A DNA stretch of 22,383 nucleotides from an uncultured Collinsella sp. (GTDB lineage Bacteria > Actinomycetota > Coriobacteriia > Coriobacteriales > Coriobacteriaceae): positions 1-22,383 of the forward strand of contig UQIQ01000034.1 in the NCBI GenBank assembly GCA_900541185.1, read 5' to 3'. Shown here in pieces: positions 15,036-22,383 of the stretch. Every line of letters starts with the position of its first letter. Positions within the stretch are counted from its first letter, which is position 1. A program made the position numbers and the translations under genes. The notes under the pieces are model-generated. The model had not been told where the DNA came from, ran no database searches, and saw nothing but the letters and a program-made list of their open reading frames with translations.

Positions 15036-15112
15036 GCCCTATTAGCTCAGGGGATTAGAGCGTCTGCCTCCGGAGCAGAAGGCCGTTGGTTCGAATCCAA
15101 CATGGGGCACCA
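15036..15112 (+). tRNA. tRNA-Arg (anticodon CCG, reads CGG)
   Basis: The cloverleaf is complete. The acceptor stem is GCCCTAT with ATGGGGC (one G-U), the D arm GCTC/GAGC, the anticodon stem TCTGC/GCAGA with loop CTCCGGA (anticodon CCG), and the T arm GTTGG/CCAAC with TTCGAAT. Discriminator A and CCA are encoded. It has its own promoter and terminator. Confidence 0.96.
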
Positions 15113-15123
15113 TCGAACGTAAG

Positions 15124-15160
15124 ACCGTCCGAACCTCGCATGGTCCGGGCGGTTTTTCTT
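15124..15160 (+). terminator. Rho-independent terminator of tRNA-Arg(CCG)
   Basis: A 12-bp stem ACCGTCCGAACC (15124-15135) with GGTCCGGGCGGT (15142-15153), one A-C mismatch, then a T-rich tract. It ends 28 nt before the P-type ATPase start. Confidence 0.85.
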
Positions 15161-15188
15161 ATACCGACGCGACGTGATGGGACGTGGT

Positions 15189-17906
15189 ATGGCAGCAACG
15201 GATATCGAGCGCGGACTTTCGACCGCCGAGGTCGAGGAGCGCATCGCCGCCGGTAAGATCAACCGCAACATGGAGCTCAAGACTAAGTCGGTCAAAGAGC
15301 TCATCATCGAAAATCTCTGCACGCTGTTCAATTTGATCAACGTGATCTTGGCGTTCCTGGTCATCTTGACCGGTTCGTTTAAGAACCTGACGTTCCTGTT
15401 CGTGGTGTTCCTCAATACCGCTATCGGCGTCGTTCAGTCCATGCGCTCCAAGAAGATGGTCGATAAGCTCACGCTGCTGACCTCCAAGAAGGCCATCGCG
15501 GTGCGTGACGGTGCCGAGGTGGAGCTCGACCTGGACCAGATCGTGCTCGATGACATCATTCGCCTGGGGCGCGGCGACCAGATCCCCGCCGACGCCGTGG
15601 TGGTTTCGGGCGAGGCGCTCGTGAACGAGAGCCTGCTGACGGGCGAGAGTGACCTTATTAAAAAGCAGCCCGGCTCCGAGCTCATGAGTGGCAGCTTTAT
15701 CGACTCGGGCCTGCTGCGCGCCCGCGTGATCCATGTTGGCGCCGACAACTATGTGGCCAAAATTAATAACGAGGCCAAGTACGTTAAAAAGGTCAATTCC
15801 GAGATCATGAACGCGCTCAACGCCATCGTGCGTTTTGCGAGCATCATCATGATCCCGCTCGGTTTGGCGCTGTTTGCCTCGAGCGTGAGCGAGCTGTGGG
15901 ATGCCGCGGGAACCCCGGGCGATAGCGCGATTTCGTGGTGCTTCTCCGAGCTGTTGGCTGGTCATGTGCCTTCGTCGGCGCTGCTGTCCACGGTGGGCGC
16001 CCTGCTGGGCATGATCCCGCAGGGCCTGGTGCTGCTGACCTCGTCGGTGCTCGCTATCGCCACGGTGCGCCTGGCGCGCCGCAAGGTGCTGGCACAGCAG
16101 CTCTACTGCATCGAGACGCTCGCTCGCGTCGACGTGCTGTGCCTGGACAAGACGGGCACCATCACGTCGGGCCGCATGGAGGTCGAGGGAACCTATCCGT
16201 TGCCGATCGAGGGCATGGGCGTGGGGGAGAGCGACGCTGCCGTTCCCGTCGATACCACGGTGCTCGACTTCGCACTCGCCAACGTGGCACGTGCGACTTC
16301 GGCCGATGCCAACGAGACCTGCCAGGCGCTGCTCAACTATTACGTCGACCGCCCGGTCGAGGTGTCCGAGCCGCTGTCGGTTATTCCGTTCTCGTCGTCC
16401 AAAAAGTGGAGCGGCGCCTCGTTTGCGCAGGGCTCCTATGTGATGGGCGCGGCGCAGTTTGTGCTGTCGGACCGTGCCTTTGCGCGGGTCGAGAACCGTG
16501 TGGCCGAGCTTGCCGACACCTGCCGTGTGCTCGTGGTGGCGCGCGTGGACGGCTTTACGCCCGACGGCGATATGGTGGGCGAGGCCGAGCCCGTGGGCTT
16601 TGTGACCATCCGCGACGAGATCCGTACCTCGGCTGCCGAGACCATCGGCTACTTTAACGAGCAGGGCGTGACCCTCAACGTGATCAGTGGCGACGACCCG
16701 CGTACGGTGTCGTCGATTGCGCGCGTGGTGGGCGTGCCGGGGGCGGACGCTTATGTGGACGCCACGACGCTCGATACGCCGGCCAAGCTCGATGCCGCAG
16801 TGGACCGCTATCATGTCTTTGGTCGTGTGACCCCGCAGCAGAAGCGCGAGCTCGTGCAGGCGCTTAAGCGCCGCGGGCACACCGTGGCCATGACGGGCGA
16901 CGGCGTCAATGACGTGCTGGCGCTCAAGGAGGCCGACTGCTCCGTCGCCATGGCGGCCGGCTCCGATGCCGCGCGCAACGTGGCCGAGATCGTGCTGGTC
17001 GATAACGACTTTGCCTCGATGCCCGCCGTGGTGGCCGAGGGTCGTCGCTCCATCAACAACCTGCAGCGTTCGGCTTCGCTGTTCCTGACCAAGACGCTGT
17101 TCTCGATGGGCCTGGCGGCGCTGTGCATCGCGCTGCCGCCGTACCCCTTCGAGCCCATCCAGATGACGCTCATCAACTTCTTCTGCATCGGCGCGCCGGG
17201 CTTTGTGCTGGGCCTGGAGCCTAACAACGCTCGCGTGAAAGGATCGTTCCTGACGAATGTGCTCAAGCGTGCGCTGCCGGCGTCGATTGCGGTCATTTTG
17301 GCCGCGGCGCTCGATATCTTTGTGGCGCGCGTGTTTGGCTTTAGCCAGCTCACTCTGTCTACGATGTGCCTGCTTACGTCGTGCGCGGCGAGCGTCAGTC
17401 TGATCTGGCGCATCTCGCAGCCTCTCACACCCCTGCGCGTGGTGCTCTTTGTGTTTGTAGTCGCCGGCATCCTGGTGGGTGTTATCGGGTTCCCTGAACT
17501 GCTGTCTATCGCCAACCTGTCCATCAGCCAGATGGTTATTTTGTCGGTCATCATAGTCTTTACCTGCTCGGTGTTCTTTAAGCTCGCCACGATGATGGAT
17601 TCGCTTAAGCCGCGTCGCCGTCATGCGGCTACCGGCTTTGGTCGCGGTGTATGCGTGCGTCTGGGTCGCGGTGGCGGCAAGGTGAGCTCGACGGGTTCGA
17701 CTGCCGGGCGTTTTGCCAAGCGCGTTGCCGCCGATATGGCGCAGCGCCGCGAAGATCGTACTGCGCGAGAGGCCGAGGCCCGCGCGCTCGAAGGCGTGGC
17801 CCAGGCCCAGCCCAAGAAAAAGAAGAGTGCCGGAGCCAAGCGCTCTCGCGTGACCAAGTCCGCCCAAGGCATCAAAGTCTCGATGCCCAAGAAAAAGAAG
17901 AAGTAG
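15189..17906 (+). CDS. P-type cation-transporting ATPase with lysine-rich C-terminal tail
   Basis: A 905-residue E1-E2 ion pump in the cell membrane. The actuator motif LLTGES is at 149-154, phosphorylation motif DKTGTIT at 320-326 (Asp320), SGDDP at 500-504 and the hinge TGDGVND at 569-575. The transmembrane-4 motif is IPQGL (276-280), where Ca2+ pumps have PEGL. Hydrophobic segments near 44-80, 216-240, 265-300 and six C-terminal helices give about ten. After the last helix, residues about 803-905 form a basic tail with two KKKK-type runs. ATG 15189 is used because GGGA lies six nt upstream; ATG 15177 is possible. No heavy-metal domain is seen, so the pump is P2-like, but the ion is unknown. 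Confidence 0.9.
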   Translation: MAATDIERGLSTAEVEERIAAGKINRNMELKTKSVKELIIENLCTLFNLINVILAFLVILTGSFKNLTFLFVVFLNTAIGVVQSMRSKKMVDKLTLLTSKKAIAVRDGAEVELDLDQIVLDDIIRLGRGDQIPADAVVVSGEALVNESLLTGESDLIKKQPGSELMSGSFIDSGLLRARVIHVGADNYVAKINNEAKYVKKVNSEIMNALNAIVRFASIIMIPLGLALFASSVSELWDAAGTPGDSAISWCFSELLAGHVPSSALLSTVGALLGMIPQGLVLLTSSVLAIATVRLARRKVLAQQLYCIETLARVDVLCLDKTGTITSGRMEVEGTYPLPIEGMGVGESDAAVPVDTTVLDFALANVARATSADANETCQALLNYYVDRPVEVSEPLSVIPFSSSKKWSGASFAQGSYVMGAAQFVLSDRAFARVENRVAELADTCRVLVVARVDGFTPDGDMVGEAEPVGFVTIRDEIRTSAAETIGYFNEQGVTLNVISGDDPRTVSSIARVVGVPGADAYVDATTLDTPAKLDAAVDRYHVFGRVTPQQKRELVQALKRRGHTVAMTGDGVNDVLALKEADCSVAMAAGSDAARNVAEIVLVDNDFASMPAVVAEGRRSINNLQRSASLFLTKTLFSMGLAALCIALPPYPFEPIQMTLINFFCIGAPGFVLGLEPNNARVKGSFLTNVLKRALPASIAVILAAALDIFVARVFGFSQLTLSTMCLLTSCAASVSLIWRISQPLTPLRVVLFVFVVAGILVGVIGFPELLSIANLSISQMVILSVIIVFTCSVFFKLATMMDSLKPRRRHAATGFGRGVCVRLGRGGGKVSSTGSTAGRFAKRVAADMAQRREDRTAREAEARALEGVAQAQPKKKKSAGAKRSRVTKSAQGIKVSMPKKKKK

Positions 17907-17907
17907 T

Positions 17908-17958
17908 CCACGGCCTTCGGGGATGTTGAATTGATGCCTTGCCCCTGTTGGGCCGTGG
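17908..17958. repeat. Inverted repeat downstream of the ATPase gene
   Basis: CCACGGCC (17908-17915) and GGCCGTGG (17951-17958) are perfect complements across 35 nt, starting one base after the ATPase stop codon. No T run follows, so a standard terminator is not supported. GGGG and CCCC inside the loop could extend the fold. Confidence 0.45.
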
Positions 17959-18010
17959 CGATGTTATGCTCTAACCTCGATTGTTTGAATTGCTTCGAAA
18001 AGAGGATGCC

Positions 18011-19153
18011 GTGATCTGCCCGCATTGCCTTAAGAACATAGAGGACGGCGCCTCGTTTTGCCCCTACTGCAACGCCTATGTGGGTCCGGGCGATGGTCCC
18101 GAGCACACCGAGTTCGTGTTCTGTGAGGGCTGCGGTGCCCGTCTTTCGCCGCACGATCGCACCTGCCCCAAATGCGGACGCCCCGCCCCGGGTATCCTCT
18201 CCGAGGACGCGGCCGCATCCGACCTGGCAGCGGGCCGCACGGCAGGCTTTCCGCGCCTGACGCAAGAGCAGATCGATACCGAGGTGCCCCATGCGCCGGC
18301 GTCTGCCGCCGCAGTGCTTTCGGACGCCGCCGACCCCAACGAGACCTGCGTGCTGCCGGCTTTCGATAAGGATTTCGGTATCCCTAAGGTCGATATCCCC
18401 ATACCGGCTTCTCTGCACGACGATCCTCAAAAACCCAAGCGCAAGGTGCACCCCGACGAGGACGCCTATCACAAGTACAAGCGTCATATCCCCAAGCCGC
18501 TTATCGTCATCGCGGTTCTTGCTATCGTGTGCGGCGGTGCCTATTGGTTCGTGACGGCCGATCCCATGGGCGTCATGCCTGGCTTTTACGACCAGTTTGG
18601 CCAAGCAGCGCGATCCGCGTTCCCCACGCGCCAAAAGGGCGAGGCGAGCGAGGACGATACCAAGCAGGACGATTCTGCCGAGTTGGTCCAGGAAGAAACC
18701 GTGCTCAACGACGATCAGCTCTATACCAGGCTCGACGGTCTGTATCAGACCATCGTGTCCTACAGTGACGAGGATCAGATCGGCGAGGTCATCGATTCCT
18801 TTAACAACGGCTATCTCCGCACGCCGCTGTCCACCCGTCAGGAGCTGTCGCAGAGTGCCTACGCCCTGCGCGACCAGATCAAAAAGACCCAAGACGAGCT
18901 CAACAACCTTAAGTACCAGGACGATACAGTCTATGCGGATGACATCGCCCACTTAAAGCAGCTTGCCGAGTGGATGTATGAGCGTGTCGACGTGATCTGC
19001 CAGAGCTGGGACATCTCGCTGGCCATTCCCGATGGCGAGTCGATGAGTTCCCACCAAAGCGAGATCCTGGCGCCCATCGCACAGGGCGGCAACAGCGCGC
19101 TGAACCAGTACGATGCCAATGTGGGTTCCTGGAAGCCGCAGCAGCGTTCCTAA
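18011..19153 (+). CDS. Membrane-anchored double zinc-ribbon protein, function unknown
   Basis: A 380-residue protein not matched to a named gene. The N-terminus has two treble-clef/zinc-ribbon motifs: CPHC...CPYC (Cys3, 6, 17, 20) and CEGC...CPKC (Cys38, 41, 52, 55). A low-complexity acidic/alanine linker follows, then a basic stretch and one membrane segment (about 163-181). The C-terminal 200 residues are predicted outside the membrane, with charged, helix-forming sequence (about 230-360) and no motif recognised. GTG at 18011 is preferred because AGAGG lies 5 nt upstream and the zinc ribbon begins at once; a TTG at 17981 would add 10 residues. It precedes ppiB in the same direction. Confidence 0.8.
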   Translation: MICPHCLKNIEDGASFCPYCNAYVGPGDGPEHTEFVFCEGCGARLSPHDRTCPKCGRPAPGILSEDAAASDLAAGRTAGFPRLTQEQIDTEVPHAPASAAAVLSDAADPNETCVLPAFDKDFGIPKVDIPIPASLHDDPQKPKRKVHPDEDAYHKYKRHIPKPLIVIAVLAIVCGGAYWFVTADPMGVMPGFYDQFGQAARSAFPTRQKGEASEDDTKQDDSAELVQEETVLNDDQLYTRLDGLYQTIVSYSDEDQIGEVIDSFNNGYLRTPLSTRQELSQSAYALRDQIKKTQDELNNLKYQDDTVYADDIAHLKQLAEWMYERVDVICQSWDISLAIPDGESMSSHQSEILAPIAQGGNSALNQYDANVGSWKPQQRS

Positions 19154-19191
19154 AATTAGTTCGCCATAGTCGGCATAACCTACGTGCGCAA

Positions 19192-19221
19192 TTGATGTAA
19201 GCCCATGCTTATTGCTACAAT
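19192..19221 (+). promoter_or_regulatory. Promoter of the ppiB-TPR gene pair
   Basis: TTGATG (19192-19197), an 18-bp spacer, and TACAAT (19216-19221), 39 nt before the ppiB ATG. Both hexamers are near consensus, so ppiB is probably transcribed separately from the zinc-ribbon gene. Confidence 0.65.
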
Positions 19222-19260
19222 TCGTACAAATATGCTTTAAACGCACGAGGAAGGAACCAC

Positions 19261-19803
19261 ATGTTTGGTTTTAAGAAAGAGCTCTACACGCCCGAGTATC
19301 AGCTTGCCGGTGACGAGTGCGCGGTGATCGAGACGTCCAAGGGTACCATCAAGGTCAAGTTTGACGGCGAGGGCGCCCCCATTCATGTCGCGAACTTCTG
19401 CGAGCTTTCCACGATGGGCTTCTATGATGGCCTTAAGTTCCATCGCTATGTGCCCGGCTTTGTCATTCAGGGCGGCGACCCCAATACCCGCGATATGACC
19501 GGCGCCGACGTCGCTGCCGGCCTTGAGGGCCCCGACGGCATGCCCGGTACCGGTGGCCCCGGCTACTGCATCAAGGGCGAGTTTGCCACCAATCCGCGCA
19601 ACAGCCATGTCGACGGTGCGCTTGCCATGGCACGCTCCATGGATCCCGATTCCGCGGGTTCGCAGTTCTACTTCTGCCTGGGTGCCCAGCATAACCTCGA
19701 TTCCGGTTACACCGTCTTTGGTACCACGGTCGAGGGTCTCGATGTGATTTCGCAGCTGCGTGCCGGCGACGAGATCGTCCACGTCGAGATTGTTCACGAG
19801 TAA
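19261..19803 (+). CDS. ppiB: Peptidyl-prolyl cis-trans isomerase, cyclophilin type
   Basis: A 180-residue cytoplasmic cyclophilin that speeds proline isomerisation during protein folding. The active-site block FHRYVPGFVIQGGD is at 60-73 (Arg62, Phe67, Gln70). AMARSMDPDSAGSQFYFCLG (122-141) and YTVFG (150-154) complete the fold. There is no signal peptide. AGGAAGGA precedes the ATG. Length and order match the PpiB family. The stop is 11 nt before the TTG start of the TPR gene, so the two are probably co-transcribed. Confidence 0.95.
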   Translation: MFGFKKELYTPEYQLAGDECAVIETSKGTIKVKFDGEGAPIHVANFCELSTMGFYDGLKFHRYVPGFVIQGGDPNTRDMTGADVAAGLEGPDGMPGTGGPGYCIKGEFATNPRNSHVDGALAMARSMDPDSAGSQFYFCLGAQHNLDSGYTVFGTTVEGLDVISQLRAGDEIVHVEIVHE

Positions 19804-19814
19804 AGGGGACTTCC

Positions 19815-21119
19815 TTGAATAGCCAGCTGATCCAACAGGGCCGCGCCGCTTATCGCGCGGGTGATTTTTCCGCTGCAGCCCAGATGCTTGGGGCGGCAAA
19901 GACTCCCGATGAGATTATGGGCGAGGCCGACCACCTTCGTGGCAACGCCCTGATGCACCTGGGCATGTATGCCGAGGCCGCCGAGGCCTATGCCGCCGCT
20001 CTCAACGACGGCACCTACGGCAAGCGCGGCGCGCTACTCACCAACCGCGGCAAGGCGCTTGCCGCCGTGGGCGACTACACGACGGCTGCCCAGGCGTTCT
20101 CTGCTGCTACGCAGGATGCCTCCTATGCCACGCCGTTCAAGGCCTATCTGGGCTTGGGTAACGCGCTGTTCCAGTCGGGCGACTATGCCAACGCGGGTAC
20201 CGCCTTCCGTCAGGCCGCCATCGACGGCGCCAATCCGGCTCCTGCCGCCGCACTCGGCGAGCTCGGGTGTTGCTTCATTAAGCTCGGCCGTCCGGCGGAT
20301 GCCGTGGAGACCTACCGCACGGCCATCGACTTTGCCGGCCCCCGCGACGACACGCGCGCGCTCAACGCCGGCATGGGTCAGGCGCTTTCTGCCGCCGGTC
20401 GTCCCTCCGACGCGCTCGACGCCTTTAACGCCGCTACTGCCGATGGCATCTACCAGCTCACCTCCGAGCAGTCCGACGAGCTTGCCCGCGTGCACGATTC
20501 GCTTGCCGCGCTGTCTGCCCAGACGGCTATGGCCACGGCTCCGGCGCCCGCGATGGACGCTCCTGCCGTCGATCCGCTCGATCCTACGGGCGCGACCGGT
20601 CAGTTTATGCCCGACCCCTCGGACACCGGCTTCTTTACGCTGTCCGAGTCCGAGATGGTCCAGCAGGACCGTCAGGATCGTAAGCAGGCCAAGGTCCGTC
20701 GTCGCCATCGCCACACGGGTCTCAAAGTCTTCATCGTGCTGCTTCTGCTCATTTTGATCGCCGCGGGCGGTCTGGGCTTCGCCTACACGCGCGGCTTTGG
20801 CTTCCCGTCTCAGGAGTCCGTCGTTACCGACCTGTTCCAGGCTGCCGGCGATGGTGACACCGCAAAGGCCGAGTCTTGCCTGGCCTCGAGCCTGTCCGAG
20901 GACGCCAAGTCGATGATTATCTCCTCGATTCCGCAGGGTGCCACCGTGTCCGTCGAGGGCATGGATCAGTCCATGACCGAGACGACCGCCAAGGTGAAGG
21001 CGTCGCTGTCCAAGGGCGGCGAGCAGGAGTACATCGTCAAATTCGTGCGCTCCGACAACCATATTGGCTGGGCCGTTTCCTCGCTCGATATGGATTTCTC
21101 GGCTGCTGACAACCAGTAG
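19815..21119 (+). CDS. TPR-repeat protein with one transmembrane segment, function unknown
   Basis: A 434-residue protein starting at TTG, chosen for AAAGGGG six nt upstream; no ATG or GTG fits. Residues about 5-210 are a run of tetratricopeptide-like helices (for example GNALMHLGMYAEAAEAYAAA and GNALFQSGDYANAGTAFRQA), which bind partner proteins. A low-complexity linker, a basic patch KVRRRHRH (293-300) and a membrane helix (about 304-323) follow. The C-terminal 110 residues lie outside the membrane and resemble small lumazine-binding-like/DUF4878-type domains in pattern, which is uncertain. The topology, with the N-terminal domain inside, is the same as in the zinc-ribbon protein two genes upstream. 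No specific role can be assigned. Confidence 0.83.
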   Translation: MNSQLIQQGRAAYRAGDFSAAAQMLGAAKTPDEIMGEADHLRGNALMHLGMYAEAAEAYAAALNDGTYGKRGALLTNRGKALAAVGDYTTAAQAFSAATQDASYATPFKAYLGLGNALFQSGDYANAGTAFRQAAIDGANPAPAAALGELGCCFIKLGRPADAVETYRTAIDFAGPRDDTRALNAGMGQALSAAGRPSDALDAFNAATADGIYQLTSEQSDELARVHDSLAALSAQTAMATAPAPAMDAPAVDPLDPTGATGQFMPDPSDTGFFTLSESEMVQQDRQDRKQAKVRRRHRHTGLKVFIVLLLLILIAAGGLGFAYTRGFGFPSQESVVTDLFQAAGDGDTAKAESCLASSLSEDAKSMIISSIPQGATVSVEGMDQSMTETTAKVKASLSKGGEQEYIVKFVRSDNHIGWAVSSLDMDFSAADNQ

Positions 21120-21141
21120 TGACCTTATGGGATTTAGCTTT

Positions 21142-21174
21142 GCCCGGCGCTTCACCGCAAGTGAGGTGCCGGGC
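21142..21174 (+). terminator. Hairpin after the TPR gene, probable terminator
   Basis: A 14-bp stem GCCCGGCGCTTCAC/GTGAGGTGCCGGGC (with G-U pairs) and a 5-nt loop. Only TTGCGC follows, so the T tract is weak. It lies between the TPR gene and mreB. Confidence 0.6.
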
Positions 21175-21183
21175 TTGCGCTAG

Positions 21184-21189
21184 TATGAT
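21184..21189 (+). promoter_or_regulatory. Possible -10 element for mreB
   Basis: TATGAT, 45 nt before the mreB start and just after the hairpin. The -35 position lies in the hairpin and does not match the consensus. Confidence 0.3.
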
Positions 21190-21234
21190 GAGCTAGTAGT
21201 TTTCCAGCAATCATCCAACACATCAGGAGTTGCG

Positions 21235-22278
21235 TTGTTTTCTTTGATGGATATGTTCTTCGGTAGCTATGCGGGCGATCTTGCCATCGACCTCGGCACC
21301 GCAAATACGCTTGTCTCCGTGCGCGGCAAGGGCATCGTCATCCGCGAGCCCTCCGTCGTCGCCATCGACAAGAACGACGAGCGCATCCTGGCGGTCGGTA
21401 TCGAGGCAAAGCGCATGCTCGGCCGTACGCCCGGCAACATCGTGGCCGTTCGTCCCTTGAAGGACGGCGTCATCGCCGACTTCGACGTTACCGAGGCCAT
21501 GCTTCGCTACTTTATCGACAAGGCGTCCGAGAAGCGCTATCCGTGGACCCCGCGGCCGCGCGTCGTCGTCTGCGTTCCCTCCGGCGTCACGTCGGTCGAG
21601 AAGCGCGCCGTCTTTGAGGCCACGATCCAGGCCGGCGCTCGCCAGGCGTACCTGATCGAGGAGCCCATGGCTGCCGCTATCGGCGCCGACCTGCCCGTCG
21701 AGGAGCCTACCGGCTCCATGGTCATCGACATCGGTGGCGGTACCACCGAGGTTGCCGTCATCGCCATGGGCGGCATCGTCGTCTCGCAGTCCATCCGTAT
21801 TGCCGGCGACGAGTTCGATCAGGCCATCCTCACGCACGTTCGCGATGCCTACAACCTGGCCATCGGCGAGCGTACGGCAGAGGACATTAAGATCAAGGTC
21901 GGCTCCGCCGTGCCGCTCAAGGACGAGCTCGACGTCGAGGTCAACGGCCGCGACGTCATCACAGGCCTGCCCAAGACCGTGCGCATCGAGAGCGAGGAGA
22001 TCCGTCGCGCGCTCAACAAGCCGCTCGACGAGATGGCCAAGGCTGTCAAGGACGCCCTCGACGCCACGCCGCCCGATCTTGCCTCGGACCTTATGTACTA
22101 CGGCATTTTGCTGACCGGCGGCGGTGCGCTACTGCGCGGTCTCGACGTGCGTTTGCGCGATGAGACCGGCGTTTCGGTCAACGTCAGCCCCACGGCGCTC
22201 GATAACGTCGTGAACGGCTGTGCCCGCGTGCTCGAGGCCAATGCGTTTGATGGCGGCTTTGTCCAGACCAATGCTTAA
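21235..22278 (+). CDS. mreB: Rod shape-determining protein MreB (bacterial actin)
   Basis: A 347-residue actin-like ATPase that forms membrane-bound filaments guiding lateral wall synthesis. Visible motifs are phosphate-1 DLGTANT (19-25), EEPMAAAIG (142-150), phosphate-2 DIGGGTTE (165-172), the GDEFD block (191-195) and adenosine motif LTGGGALLRG (293-302). The start is TTG at 21235, with AGGAG (21225-21229) five nt upstream; an ATG at 21247 would remove the usual hydrophobic N-terminal leader. The next gene begins 21 nt after the stop and is probably mreC, the usual partner. Length matches the family, and there is no sign of damage. Confidence 0.95.
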   Translation: MFSLMDMFFGSYAGDLAIDLGTANTLVSVRGKGIVIREPSVVAIDKNDERILAVGIEAKRMLGRTPGNIVAVRPLKDGVIADFDVTEAMLRYFIDKASEKRYPWTPRPRVVVCVPSGVTSVEKRAVFEATIQAGARQAYLIEEPMAAAIGADLPVEEPTGSMVIDIGGGTTEVAVIAMGGIVVSQSIRIAGDEFDQAILTHVRDAYNLAIGERTAEDIKIKVGSAVPLKDELDVEVNGRDVITGLPKTVRIESEEIRRALNKPLDEMAKAVKDALDATPPDLASDLMYYGILLTGGGALLRGLDVRLRDETGVSVNVSPTALDNVVNGCARVLEANAFDGGFVQTNA

Positions 22279-22299
22279 TTTCCAAAAGGTGGATTCCAT

Positions 22300-22335
22300 T
22301 TGGCACGATCTTCGGGTTTCTCCACAAATCTGAAT
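22300..22335 (+). CDS. N-terminal 12 codons of the next gene, probably mreC (cut by adapter)
   Basis: A TTG start at 22300 has AAGGTGG (22286-22292) seven nt upstream and reads MARSSGFSTNLN before the adapter begins at 22336. The position 21 nt after mreB makes MreC, the rod-shape membrane protein, the likely product, but 12 residues cannot prove it. The TTG start matches those of mreB and the TPR gene. Confidence 0.5.
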
Positions 22336-22383
22336 CTGTCTCTTATACACATCTCCGAGCCCACGAGACTCGACGTCATCTCG
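22336..22383 (-). other. Nextera i7/Read 2 adapter contamination (3' end of contig)
   Basis: Bases 22336-22369 are the reverse complement of the Nextera Read 2 transposase adapter. Bases 22370-22377 (TCGACGTC) are the i7 index, the complement of the one at the 5' end, and ATCTCG (22378-22383) begins the P7 primer complement. It is not genomic. Confidence 0.98.

Noticed and set aside
15159..17867. A 902-codon minus-strand open frame opposite the P-type ATPase
   Set aside because: It is rich in Arg, His and Ala with no domain. The plus strand carries every P-type ATPase motif in one frame.
1..22383. CRISPR array or rRNA genes
   Set aside because: No regularly spaced direct repeats and no rRNA-like conserved stretches were seen.

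Overview
The window is a contig from a moderately high-GC, Gram-positive gut bacterium. Gene content, the fused RmlC-RmlD and AroE-AroK proteins, and overall protein style suggest Coriobacteriia, most likely Collinsella; this is inferred by recognition, not by a search. Both ends are Illumina Nextera (transposase/i7) adapter sequence carrying the same 8-nt index, so the true genomic DNA runs from about 47 to 22335, and open frames entering the adapters are artefacts there.

Region 1 (71-4384) is a cell-surface polysaccharide block. It holds a fused dTDP-4-dehydrorhamnose 3,5-epimerase/reductase (+), a membrane-bound GT2 glycosyltransferase (-) convergent with it across a shared terminator, and a divergent two-gene ABC-2 polysaccharide exporter (permease plus ATPase, Wzm/Wzt or TagGH type). 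Region 2 (4437-6273) starts with tRNA-Arg(UCU) and its terminator. A collapsed remnant of an acyltransferase-3 membrane protein follows, then a visibly lower-GC two-gene minus-strand unit: a DUF4869-like protein whose stop overlaps the start of a small P-loop ATPase with a TOPRIM-like tail. This pair is the best candidate for an undescribed system in the window.

Region 3 (6321-14904, minus strand) is a compact aromatic amino acid operon in the order aroF, tyrA, aroB, aroA, aroC, pheA, aroE-aroK fusion, aroQ. It encodes all seven shikimate-pathway steps plus the first Phe and Tyr branch enzymes. A terminator-like hairpin sits in the leader (possible attenuator), a long perfect palindrome separates aroQ from the rest, and a strong terminator closes the operon.

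Region 4 (14995-22335, plus strand) has tRNA-Arg(CCG) with a near-consensus promoter and a terminator, followed by a P-type cation ATPase with a lysine-rich tail. Next come a membrane-anchored zinc-ribbon protein, a cyclophilin (ppiB), a TPR protein with one membrane segment, and mreB. The first 12 codons of the next gene (probably mreC) are cut off by the adapter. No CRISPR array, rRNA, integrase or intact insertion sequence was seen.
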